Shown here piece by piece: positions 1-7,512 of a stretch of DNA of 64,000 nt; positions within the stretch are counted from its first letter, which is position 1, and the number at the start of each line of letters is the position of its first letter. The position numbers and the translations under genes were made by a program. The stretch covers positions 1 through 64,000 of the forward strand of contig DATEDP010000134.1 in NCBI GenBank assembly GCA_035281585.1, read 5' to 3'. The DNA is from a bacterium (GTDB taxonomy: Bacteria > UBA10199 > DSSB01). The notes below the pieces were generated by a model, which had not been told where the DNA came from, searched no databases, and saw only the letters and a list, made by a program, of their open reading frames with translations.

Positions 1-891
1 TCCGAGGTCATCCCGGTCTTCTCGCGCAAGCCGATCTTTGGCTACGAGTTCATCGCCGGCTCGACCCTGGCCATCGCCTTCCTGAGCTTCGGCGTCTGGG
101 CTCATCACATGTTCACGGTCGGTTTGGGGCAGGGGCTCAACTACGTCTTCGCCTTGGCCAGCATGCTGATCGCGGTCCCAACCGGGGTGAAGATTTTCAA
201 TTGGATCGCCACGATGTGGGGCGGGAAGATTCTCTACAGCACGGCGATGCTTTTCGCCATCGCCTTCCTGCTCGAGTTCACCATCGGCGGCTTGAGCGGC
301 GTGGCCTTCGCGGCGGCGCCCATCGACCAGCAGCTCACCGACAGCTACTTCGTCGTCGCCCATTTCCATTACGTCATGTTCGGCGGCTCGGCCTTCGCGG
401 TCTTCGCCGGCACCTATTATTGGTATCCCAAGGCGACCGGCCGCATGATGAGCGAGCGCCTTGGCCGCTGGCATTTCTGGTTGATGGTGCTCGGCTTCAA
501 CCTGACCTTCTTCGTCCAGCATTTCCTGGGCCTGCTCGGCATGCCGCGCCGGGTTTACACCTATTTGTCCGATCCCTGGTGGAACCTTTTCAATCTGCTC
601 TCCAGCGTCGGCGCGATCTTGATGGGGCTGGCGACCTTGATCTTCGTGGTCAATTTCCTCTGGAGCCTGAAGCGGGGCCCCAAATCCGGCGACAATCCCT
701 GGAATGGCTGGACCCTGGAATGGCTGACCGCCTCGCCGCCGCCCGAGACCAATTTCGACCGGGTGCCGCGGATTCGGGGCCGCCGTCCGCTTTGGGATCT
801 AGCCCATCCCGACCAAGCCGATTGGAAGTCTTTCACCCTCCCCCCTGGCGGGGGAGGGTGGCCGGAGGCCGGGAGAGGGGGAGACGGGTGA
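1..891 (+). CDS. ctaD: Cytochrome c oxidase subunit I, C-terminal part (5' end outside window)
   Basis: Catalytic subunit of a haem-copper terminal oxidase in the cytoplasmic membrane; it reduces O2 with electrons from cytochrome c and pumps protons. The frame is open from base 1, so roughly the first half of the protein lies upstream. Visible signatures are WAHHMFTVG (codons 33-41; the His pair ligates CuB) and HFHYVMFGG (codons 121-129; the two His residues ligate haem a3 and haem a). Several hydrophobic helices follow. The last ~20 residues are Gly/Pro-rich and are encoded by an intergenic-type repeat (838-886), so the natural C-terminus was probably replaced or extended. The stop codon overlaps the next start by one base, indicating translational coupling. 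Confidence 0.96.
   Translation, partial: SEVIPVFSRKPIFGYEFIAGSTLAIAFLSFGVWAHHMFTVGLGQGLNYVFALASMLIAVPTGVKIFNWIATMWGGKILYSTAMLFAIAFLLEFTIGGLSGVAFAAAPIDQQLTDSYFVVAHFHYVMFGGSAFAVFAGTYYWYPKATGRMMSERLGRWHFWLMVLGFNLTFFVQHFLGLLGMPRRVYTYLSDPWWNLFNLLSSVGAILMGLATLIFVVNFLWSLKRGPKSGDNPWNGWTLEWLTASPPPETNFDRVPRIRGRRPLWDLAHPDQADWKSFTLPPGGGGWPEAGRGGDG
838..886. repeat. Half copy of palindromic repeat inside the ctaD 3' end
   Basis: This GC-rich stretch has the same order of blocks as the left half of the element at 26960-27092: CCCTC..C, GGGGAGGGTGG, CCGG..CCGGGAGAGGGGG. Here it is translated as the Pro/Gly-rich tail of CtaD instead of lying between genes. Confidence 0.6.
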
Positions 892-1436
892 TGGATAAAA
901 ACAAACTTGCCATGCTGCTCTTTCTCGGCTCGGAGGCGCTCTTCTTCCTGCTGCTGATCTTGGTTTACGGGATTTTCCACGGCACGCCGGGCTGGGGCAG
1001 GGGAGGGAGCGAGCTGCTCGACCCGGGGCGGACCGCGATCTTCAGCGCCTTCCTGATCGCCAGCAGCCTGACCGTCGGTTTGGCCCACCGGGCTTGGCGA
1101 GAGAAGCCCAGCCGGGCGGTGTCCTTCTGGCTGCTGGTCACGATTTTGCTCGGCGCGGTTTTCCTTTATGGCCAAGCCACCGAATGGTGGGAGCTGGTGC
1201 ACCGCGAGGTGAGCGTGAGCCGGGATCTCTTCGGCGCCAGCTTTTTCACCTTGACCGGCTTCCACGGCTTCCATGTCCTGATCGGCCTGACCATGATCGG
1301 CATCCTGCTGGCCTTTTCGCTGAGCCCCCAGGCCCAAAGGGTCAAGCCGGCGGCGGTCGATTCGATTTCGATGTTCTGGCATTTCGTCGACGGAGTTTGG
1401 ATCGTCATCTTCACGGTGGTGTATCTATGGTACTAG
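891..1436 (+). CDS. ctaE: Cytochrome c oxidase subunit III
   Basis: 181-residue integral membrane protein of the haem-copper oxidase. It has about five hydrophobic helices and the FHGFHV motif near residue 124 inside the FTLTGFHGFHVLIGL segment typical of subunit III, followed by a conserved WHFVDGVW helix at the C-terminus. The length matches the short five-helix form found in many bacterial oxidases. ATG at 891 overlaps the ctaD stop by one base and no in-frame alternative is better. Subunit III stabilises the catalytic core and helps proton uptake. It is in an unbroken operon with ctaD upstream and ctaG downstream. Confidence 0.93.
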   Translation: MDKNKLAMLLFLGSEALFFLLLILVYGIFHGTPGWGRGGSELLDPGRTAIFSAFLIASSLTVGLAHRAWREKPSRAVSFWLLVTILLGAVFLYGQATEWWELVHREVSVSRDLFGASFFTLTGFHGFHVLIGLTMIGILLAFSLSPQAQRVKPAAVDSISMFWHFVDGVWIVIFTVVYLWY

Positions 1437-2281
1437 CCCATTTATCGGCCCATCCGCCGGCCCTCGAGCCGGGATTTTGGGAGCTGCTTCGCCAAGGCTG
1501 GTTCCGCGAGCCCTGGGCGGTGGCCGGAATTCTGGCGACGGCCTTGATCTACTTCGGCTTGCGCCGCGGCACTTGGGATCGCCACTCGCTCCACTTTAGT
1601 TTGGGCTGCGGGGTCCTCTTCCTGGCCCTGGCCTCGCCGATCGCGGCCATCGCCGAGGATTATCTCTTCAGCGTCCACATGCTTCAGCATCTCCTGCTGG
1701 AAGTGGTCGCGGTGCCCTTGCTCCTGATCGGAATCCCCAAGTCCGGCGCCCGCCGGCTCTTGCGCTATCCCTGGCTTCGGAAGGTGGCCGGGATCCTCGG
1801 CGATCCGATCGTCGCTTGGACGATCGGGGTCGGCATGATGTGGATTTGGCACTGGCCGGCGCTCTTCAACTGGACCTTGGAGAGCCGGGCGGCCCATGCC
1901 TTCGAACACTTCTGCTTCATCGCCGCCGCCACCGTCTTTTGGAACGCCGTTCTCGATCCCATCGAGAGCTTTCGGCTCAAGCCTTTCGCGGCGGTGGCTT
2001 ATCTGTTCAGCGCCTGCGCCGCTCACACGCTGTTGGCGGTGCTCATCACCTTCGCCCCGCCGGGCCTCTATCCGAAGTACAGCCAGCTCGGCGATCCGCT
2101 CGGCCTGGGCGCGATGCTCCGCCAGCGCTGGGGCCTCGATCCGGCCACCGATCAGCAGCTCGGCGGCGCTTTTCTCTGGATGATGGGCTGCTTCATCTTC
2201 ATTCTTTTCATCTTGGCGGTCTTGGCCCGTTATTACCGCCAACCGGAGCGGGATTTGCCGCTGGAAGGGAGCCGACCATGA
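1427..2281 (+). CDS. ctaG: Cytochrome c oxidase assembly protein, CtaG family (caa3 type)
   Basis: 284-residue polytopic membrane protein of the caa3_CtaG family, which is needed for formation of active CuB-containing oxidase. Around seven hydrophobic helices are visible, with family-typical His-rich spots: HMLQHLLL around residue 84, WIWHWPALF around 142 and AHAFEHFCF around 160. These lie near membrane faces and could bind copper. The start ATG at 1427 lies 10 bases inside ctaE; the longer upstream frame is a shadow of ctaE. The stop overlaps the next start as ATGA. The exact biochemical role of this family is less certain than its link to oxidase maturation. Confidence 0.88.
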   Translation: MVLAHLSAHPPALEPGFWELLRQGWFREPWAVAGILATALIYFGLRRGTWDRHSLHFSLGCGVLFLALASPIAAIAEDYLFSVHMLQHLLLEVVAVPLLLIGIPKSGARRLLRYPWLRKVAGILGDPIVAWTIGVGMMWIWHWPALFNWTLESRAAHAFEHFCFIAAATVFWNAVLDPIESFRLKPFAAVAYLFSACAAHTLLAVLITFAPPGLYPKYSQLGDPLGLGAMLRQRWGLDPATDQQLGGAFLWMMGCFIFILFILAVLARYYRQPERDLPLEGSRP

Positions 2282-2505
2282 GCCACGAATTCACCGCCGC
2301 CGAGCCGGTCCCCCAGGAAGACCCGGAATGGGCCGAGCCCTTGCCCGAGAAAATTCCGCCGCCGAGCTATGCCCCCGCGGTGCTGGCGCTCGGCTTGGTC
2401 CTCATCCTCTGGGGATTGATCGCGGGCTGGATGATCTCGGTGGTGGGCGCGTTTCTGACGGTGTTCGCGCTGTCCTATTGGATTCGGGAGTTGCTTTATG
2501 GTTGA
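2278..2505 (+). CDS. Small membrane subunit, cytochrome c oxidase subunit IV-like
   Basis: 75 residues: an acidic, Pro-rich N-terminal ~30 residues, then two closely spaced hydrophobic segments (about residues 30-48 and 52-68) ending in WIRELLYG. Size, topology and position between ctaG and the Rieske gene match the small subunit IV proteins (CtaF/CoxD-like) of bacterial aa3/caa3 oxidases. There is no catalytic motif, so the assignment rests on context and topology. It overlaps ctaG by 4 bases and the Rieske gene by 8. Confidence 0.62.
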   Translation: MSHEFTAAEPVPQEDPEWAEPLPEKIPPPSYAPAVLALGLVLILWGLIAGWMISVVGAFLTVFALSYWIRELLYG

Positions 2506-2977
2506 GCCGGGGCGCCGCCGCTTCCTCTATATATTCAGCACCGCCTTGGCGGCCTTGGCCGGCTTGATCGCCGGCCTGCCGATCGTCTCCTTCTTCATTG
2601 CGCCGGCTTATCGCAAGCAGCCGCGGGAGTGGCGGCCGGTGGGCAAGGTCGACGGCTTCAAGATCGGCGAGACCGTCCAGGTGAAGTTCCTCGAATCCGA
2701 TCCGCTGCCCTGGGTCGGCCAGGTCGGCACCAGCGCGGCTTGGCTGCGCCGAGTCGACGAGACGGAGTTCATCGCCTTCGCGATCAACTGCACCCACCTC
2801 GGCTGCCCGGTGCGCTGGTTGCCCAAGGCCGAGCTTTTCATGTGCCCTTGCCACGGCGGGGTTTTCTACAAGGACGGCGCGGTCGCGGCCGGGCCGCCGC
2901 CCCGGCCGCTGCATCGTTACGAGATCCGAGTGGTCGGCGACCAAGTGGAGATTCGCACCAGCCCGGTGCCGATATGA
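2498..2977 (+). CDS. qcrA: Rieske [2Fe-2S] protein of a quinol:cytochrome c reductase
   Basis: 159-residue iron-sulfur subunit that takes one electron from quinol at the Qo site. An N-terminal Arg-rich stretch (GRRRFLY) precedes a single membrane anchor (about residues 10-33), consistent with Tat-dependent export and an uncleaved anchor. The cluster-binding boxes are complete: CTHLGC (98-103) and CPCHGG (116-121), giving ligands C98, H100, C116, H119 and the disulfide pair C103/C118. ATG at 2498 is inside the preceding gene. The stop overlaps the cytochrome b start (ATGA), so the two reductase subunits are coupled. Confidence 0.95.
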   Translation: MVEPGRRRFLYIFSTALAALAGLIAGLPIVSFFIAPAYRKQPREWRPVGKVDGFKIGETVQVKFLESDPLPWVGQVGTSAAWLRRVDETEFIAFAINCTHLGCPVRWLPKAELFMCPCHGGVFYKDGAVAAGPPPRPLHRYEIRVVGDQVEIRTSPVPI

Positions 2978-4374
2978 TCAAACGACTGAAAAAATTTCGG
3001 GCCTGGCTCGATTCGCGGGGGGGCTTGCTCAAGATGGCCGAGCCCTTGCTGAATCACCCGGTGCCGCCGCGGCTGGGCTGGATGTACGTCCTCGGCTCGA
3101 TGACCTTGATCGCGCTGGTGATCCAGATCTTCACCGGCATCGCCCTGGCGACGATGTATATCCCCTCGGTCTCCCAGGCCTACGAGACCTTGCAGTTCCT
3201 CACCAATGAGGACGCCACCGGCCGTCTGCTCCGGGGCATGCACTATTGGGGCGCTTCGGCGATGGTGCTCTGCGTGGGGATGCACATGATCCAGGTCTTC
3301 CTCACCGGCGCTTACAAATATCCGCGGGAGCTGAATTGGATCAGCGGCGTGATCTTGCTTTTCCTGATCCTGGCCCTCGGCTTCACCGGCCAGCTCCTGC
3401 GCTGGGACCAGAACGCGGTCTGGTCGGTCATCGTGGGCGCCAAGCAGGCCGGCAAGGTGCCGGTGGTCGGCGACGCGATGGCGCGGTTCATCCTCGGCGG
3501 CGAAAACTTGGGCGGCACCACCTTGAGCCGCTTCTTCTCGATCCACGTCTTCATCCTGCCGGCGACGATGATTTTGCTGCTCACCTATCATCTCTACTTG
3601 GTGATCCGGAACGGCATCAGCGAGCCGCCCAAGATCGGCCGGCCGGTCGACCCCCAGGAATACAAGGCCTGGTATCACCGGCTCTTGAAAGAGGAGGGCG
3701 TGCCTTTCTGGCCCGATCCGGCCTGGCGCGACCTCATCGCCTGCGCCGGCGTGATCATCTCGGTGGCGCTCCTGGCCTGGTTTTTGGGCCCGCCCGAATT
3801 GGGCCAGCCACCCGACCCGACGCTGGTCGCCGCCGACCCGCGGCCCGACTGGTATTTGATCTGGTACTTCGCCTTGCTGGCCCTGGCTCCGCCGGAGCTG
3901 GAAAACCTGATCATCGTCGGCGCGCCGGCGCTGGCCGGCATCGTCCTCTTGGCGCTGCCGCTCTTGTTCAACAAGGGCGAGCGCCACCCGCTGCGCCGGC
4001 CCTGGTCGGTGGCGGTAGTGATCCTGACCTGCCTGGCCATCGCCACTCTTTGGGTGAAGGGCCAAGAGTCCCACTGGTCGCCCGATTTCGACACCAAGCC
4101 CTTGCCGGTCGCCGTGATCGGCGTCGACTCCGGCCCGGCCTTCGAGGGCGCCCGCGTCTTCCACGAGCGCGGCTGTCAGTACTGCCACGCCATCGACGGC
4201 TACGGCGGCAAACGCGGTCCCGACCTCAGCACCATCGGCGACCGGTTGGATGCGGCCCAACTGACGCTGCGCATCCTCAACGGCGCGAATAACATGCCGG
4301 CTTATGCGTCGAGCCTTTCGCAACGGGATCTGGAGCTGCTGGTGGATTTTCTGCTGACCAGGAAAACCAGGTAA
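2974..4374 (+). CDS. Cytochrome b fused to a C-terminal cytochrome c domain
   Basis: 466 residues. The N-terminal domain carries two pairs of haem b ligands, H90/H104 and H191/H206; the 15-residue step in the second pair is the cytochrome b6 spacing. The Qo-site motif is PDWY (291-294) in place of PEWY, a variant known from reductases using low-potential quinones such as menaquinone. About eight hydrophobic helices are followed by a monohaem c domain: CQYCH at 401-405 and an axial Met in NNMPAY. The protein therefore combines quinol oxidation with an attached electron carrier that can feed the adjacent oxidase. ATG 2974 overlaps the Rieske stop; the longer upstream frame is shadow. Confidence 0.93.
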   Translation: MIKRLKKFRAWLDSRGGLLKMAEPLLNHPVPPRLGWMYVLGSMTLIALVIQIFTGIALATMYIPSVSQAYETLQFLTNEDATGRLLRGMHYWGASAMVLCVGMHMIQVFLTGAYKYPRELNWISGVILLFLILALGFTGQLLRWDQNAVWSVIVGAKQAGKVPVVGDAMARFILGGENLGGTTLSRFFSIHVFILPATMILLLTYHLYLVIRNGISEPPKIGRPVDPQEYKAWYHRLLKEEGVPFWPDPAWRDLIACAGVIISVALLAWFLGPPELGQPPDPTLVAADPRPDWYLIWYFALLALAPPELENLIIVGAPALAGIVLLALPLLFNKGERHPLRRPWSVAVVILTCLAIATLWVKGQESHWSPDFDTKPLPVAVIGVDSGPAFEGARVFHERGCQYCHAIDGYGGKRGPDLSTIGDRLDAAQLTLRILNGANNMPAYASSLSQRDLELLVDFLLTRKTR

Positions 4375-4434
4375 TGGAATTCCGAATTCAAGATGAGTCT
4401 TGCGAAAGCCCCAATCCTCGACTAGGGACGCGAA

Positions 4435-5316
4435 ATGTTCCACTCCGGCTACATCGCCATCGTCGGCGTCCCCAACGTCGGCAAATCGACCCTGCTCAAC
4501 GCCCTGCTCGGCGAAAAACTCTCCATCGTCACCGACAAGCCCCAGACGACGCGCCACCGCATCCTCGGCATCCTCAATCGCCCCAAGGCCCAATTGCTCT
4601 TCCTCGACACCCCCGGCATCCACTCTTCGGCCAAGCTCTTGAACGAGACCATCGTCGACACCGCCCTCCAGGCGATGGGCGACGCCGACGTCGTGCTCCA
4701 CCTGGTGAACCCCAAGCCGGAGCTGAACGAAGCGGACCAAAAGATCGCCGCCCGCGCCAAGGACTTGGGCAAGCCCCATCTCGTCGTCATCAATAAAGTC
4801 GACCGGGTCGCCAAGGAAGCCCTGCTGCCCTTGATCCAAAAAATTCAGGAAGAATGGTCGCCGCAGGAAATCATCCCGGTGTCGGCCCTGCAGCGCGACG
4901 GCCTCGAGATCGTCGTGAAGGCCATCGTCGCCCGCTTGCCCGAGGGGCCGGCCTACTACCCGACCGACATCTACACCGAGCACGACCTTCGCTTTCTCTC
5001 GGCCGAGATCGTCCGCGAGAAGGCGATGGACCTGCTGCACCAAGAATTGCCTTACTCCCTGGCCACCCAAACCGAGGCCTTCGACGAATCCGGCAAGATC
5101 CCCCATATCAACGTCGCCCTGATCGTCGAGAAGGACTCGCAGAAGGGCATCGTGATCGGCGCCAAGGGAGCCATGATCAAGCGCATCGGCGAGCTGGCCC
5201 GGCCCGACATCGAGGCCATGGTCGGGAAGAAGGTTTTCCTCGAGCTCTTCGTCAAGGTGGTCGACGATTGGACCAAAAGCCAGCATCGGCTGCGCGAGCT
5301 CGGCATCCTGTCTTAG
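4435..5316 (+). CDS. era: GTPase Era
   Basis: 293-residue Ras-like GTPase that binds the 3' end of 16S rRNA and assists 30S assembly. The G1 motif is GVPNVGKST (11-19), the effector region contains KPQTTRHR, G3 is DTPG near residue 60 and G4 is NKVD near residue 120. The C-terminal KH domain has the IVIGAKGAMIKRIG segment. Length is normal for the family. It starts 58 bases after the cytochrome b/c gene; nothing in the gap is recognisable, so it may be expressed separately. Confidence 0.97.
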   Translation: MFHSGYIAIVGVPNVGKSTLLNALLGEKLSIVTDKPQTTRHRILGILNRPKAQLLFLDTPGIHSSAKLLNETIVDTALQAMGDADVVLHLVNPKPELNEADQKIAARAKDLGKPHLVVINKVDRVAKEALLPLIQKIQEEWSPQEIIPVSALQRDGLEIVVKAIVARLPEGPAYYPTDIYTEHDLRFLSAEIVREKAMDLLHQELPYSLATQTEAFDESGKIPHINVALIVEKDSQKGIVIGAKGAMIKRIGELARPDIEAMVGKKVFLELFVKVVDDWTKSQHRLRELGILS

Positions 5317-5451
5317 CCTTCGCCAGAAAACGCCAGAAAACACTTAGGCATCCCCAGCCGGGTCCGGCCGTTGACATTTCGCGTCACACCGAATAACGCG
5401 CTGCGAAATTCGGCGCGATCCAGTGTCGAATGTGACGGGCTAAGGAATAAA

Positions 5452-7326
5452 ATGACTAAGGATCTCGACGTTTTCCGAGCGGGGCGACGCACTTCTGCAT
5501 TCAAACTTTTCTTCACGGCATTCGCCGTGGCTACCGTATGGCTGGGAATTCCGGCCTTAAGCGAGGCGGCGGTTCGAGCCTGCTTCTGCCACAATATCCT
5601 CAATAACCCGAACGAGATTTGCACCGACAACCAGGCGCTGATCGAAGGCCACGGCAATCACGTCCTCGACGGGACCGACACCCGTGGCAAATGCAACGGC
5701 TGCGGCAACGGCGTCCTCGAGCCCGGCGAGTCCTGCGACGACACCAACAACCAGAACGGCGACGGTTGCGACGAGAACTGCGAGCTCGAGGCCTGCGGCA
5801 ACGGCACCGTCAACGTCTATGAGGAATGCGACGTCGGCAGCGGCGCCGCCGACACCTGCGACCCCGGCACCACCTGCGTGGCCCCGGGGCTCTCCGGCGA
5901 GTGTAGCTGCCAAGCTCCGCCGCCGGCCTGCGGCGACGGCAATGTCGACGCCGGCGAGCAATGCGACGACGGCGGGACCGCTCCCGGCGACGGATGTAAC
6001 GAGCTTTGTCAGAGCGAGGCTTGCGGCAACGGCGTCCTCGATGCCGGCGAGTCCTGCGACGATGGCAATCTCTCCGATGGGGACGGCTGCCTCTCGACCT
6101 GCGTGCCGGCCAGCTGCGGCGACGGCTTCGTCGAAGCCGGAGTGGAAGGCTGCGATGACGGCAACTCCGATAACAGCGACGCTTGCCTCGATACCTGCGT
6201 TCCCGCCGACTGCGGCGACGGCGAAGTCGAAGCCGGAGTCGAGGAATGCGACGACGGCAACGCCGACGACAGCGACGACTGCCTTAGCATTTGCGTGGCC
6301 GCCTTCTGCGGCGACGGCTCGGTTCAAACCGGGGTCGAGGAGTGCGACGACGGGAACGTGGATGACAGCGACGCTTGTCTCTCCAATTGCGTCGCGGCCA
6401 GCTGCGGCGATGGAGTGGTTCAGGTCGGCATCGAAGCTTGCGACGACGGCAACGCCGACGAGACCGACGATTGTTTGAGCAGCTGCGCCCAAGCCGGCTG
6501 CGGCGACGGCCAAGTTCAAGCCGGAGTCGAGGCATGCGATGACGGCAACGCCGACGAAACCGACGGCTGCCTCAGCACCTGCGAGTCGGCCAGTTGCGGC
6601 GACGGCGAAGTTCAAGCCGGAGTCGAAGCCTGCGACGACGGCAACGCCGACAACACCGATGACTGCCTCGACAATTGCGCGCTTCCGGCCTGCGGCGACG
6701 GCAACGTTCATGCCGGGGCGGAGGAGTGCGACGACGGCAACGCCGATGACGACGACGCCTGTCTTTCCAACTGCGAATCGGCCTTCTGCGGGGATGGGGT
6801 GGTCCAAGCCGGGGTCGAGGCCTGCGACGACGGGAATTCCGACGACGGCGACCTTTGCCTGTCGAATTGCAGCTCGGCCAGCTGCGGCGACGGGGTGGTC
6901 CAGGGCGGCTTCGAGGAGTGCGACGACGGCAATGCCGACAACACCGACGGCTGTCTCGACAATTGCTTGGCCGCCCGCTGCGGCGACGGCGCGGTCCAAA
7001 GCGGCGCCGAGGAATGCGATGGCGAGGCTAACCTGGCCTGCGGCGGCTTGGGCTGCGACGTCGATTGTAATTGCCTGACGCCGGTCGATCCGACGCCGAC
7101 CCCCACTCCAACGGCCACTCCGAGTCCCAGCGCCGAGCCCGAGGAGCCGGGTGAGGAGCCTTCCGACGGTTCCGAGGACCCGCTCCAACCGGGAGCGCCG
7201 GCTCCATTCACGGCGTTGATCGAGGGAGGCGGCTGCAGTTTGGCTGCTCTGCCGGCGGCTTCACTTTCCGGCGATGCTTTGGCCCTGGCCATCGCCGGAC
7301 TGTGGTTCCTGCGTCGCCGACGCTAA
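5452..7326 (+). CDS. Secreted Cys-rich DUF4215 repeat protein with MYXO-CTERM-like tail
   Basis: 624 residues. A signal peptide (hydrophobic core about residues 19-36, ending near SEAA) is followed by about 14 tandem units of ~32 residues, consensus CGDGxVxxGxExCDDGNxDxxDxCLxxC. This is the DUF4215 / Myxococcus Cys-rich repeat, expected to be disulfide-bonded and probably Ca-binding through its Asp clusters. A Pro/Thr then Glu/Pro linker follows. The end is EGGGCSL, a hydrophobic helix and RRRR, the Gly-Cys/TM/Arg layout of MYXO-CTERM sorting tails. I chose ATG 5452 because AAGGA precedes it; a longer frame from 5371 would bury the signal peptide. Likely cell-surface; ligand unknown. Confidence 0.85.
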   Translation: MTKDLDVFRAGRRTSAFKLFFTAFAVATVWLGIPALSEAAVRACFCHNILNNPNEICTDNQALIEGHGNHVLDGTDTRGKCNGCGNGVLEPGESCDDTNNQNGDGCDENCELEACGNGTVNVYEECDVGSGAADTCDPGTTCVAPGLSGECSCQAPPPACGDGNVDAGEQCDDGGTAPGDGCNELCQSEACGNGVLDAGESCDDGNLSDGDGCLSTCVPASCGDGFVEAGVEGCDDGNSDNSDACLDTCVPADCGDGEVEAGVEECDDGNADDSDDCLSICVAAFCGDGSVQTGVEECDDGNVDDSDACLSNCVAASCGDGVVQVGIEACDDGNADETDDCLSSCAQAGCGDGQVQAGVEACDDGNADETDGCLSTCESASCGDGEVQAGVEACDDGNADNTDDCLDNCALPACGDGNVHAGAEECDDGNADDDDACLSNCESAFCGDGVVQAGVEACDDGNSDDGDLCLSNCSSASCGDGVVQGGFEECDDGNADNTDGCLDNCLAARCGDGAVQSGAEECDGEANLACGGLGCDVDCNCLTPVDPTPTPTPTATPSPSAEPEEPGEEPSDGSEDPLQPGAPAPFTALIEGGGCSLAALPAASLSGDALALAIAGLWFLRRRR

Positions 7327-7344
7327 AATTGTTTCTTGCTCAGG

Positions 7345-7370
7345 GGCGGCCTTCGGGCCGCCTTTTTTTT
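7345..7370 (+). terminator. Rho-independent terminator after the DUF4215 protein
   Basis: A perfect GC-rich hairpin (GGCGGCC, TTCG loop, GGCCGCC) is followed by eight T residues, 18 bases after the stop codon. Confidence 0.92.
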
Positions 7371-7512
7371 GGGGGCCCTCTACGAGCTTAAGTCTCGGAT
7401 TGCAGCAACCTTTCTTCCGGGCTAGCGATAAGGTCGCGAAGGCTCGGGACAGGGGTCCCGAAAAGCAGCTCACCACCTTTTCTCCCCCCTGAAAATTCAG
7501 ATTGGATCATTC

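Noticed and set aside
2917-5343. 808-codon minus-strand open frame across cytochrome b and era
   Set aside because: Spans two well-identified plus-strand genes; produced by high GC3.
5373-5437. TTGACA and nested inverted repeats (CCGAAT/ATTCGG, CGTCACA/TGTGACG) before the DUF4215 gene, considered as promoter or operator
   Set aside because: No acceptable -10 at the right distance (TAACGC only) and the stems are short and interrupted; kept only as a note.
5690-7080. Regular ~96-base direct repeats considered as a CRISPR array
   Set aside because: Period is a multiple of three, the frame is open throughout and encodes DUF4215 units; no cas genes.
5557-7188. Open frame of 543 codons on the minus strand opposite the DUF4215 gene
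   Set aside because: It mirrors the tandem coding repeats, has no start context, and its composition is that of an antisense of GC-rich codons.
7371-7512. Leader before the first modular protein, considered as a cyclic-di-GMP riboswitch because of GATAAGG/CGGGAC-like blocks
   Set aside because: The conserved GCAAACC and GGACGCAAAGC blocks are absent.
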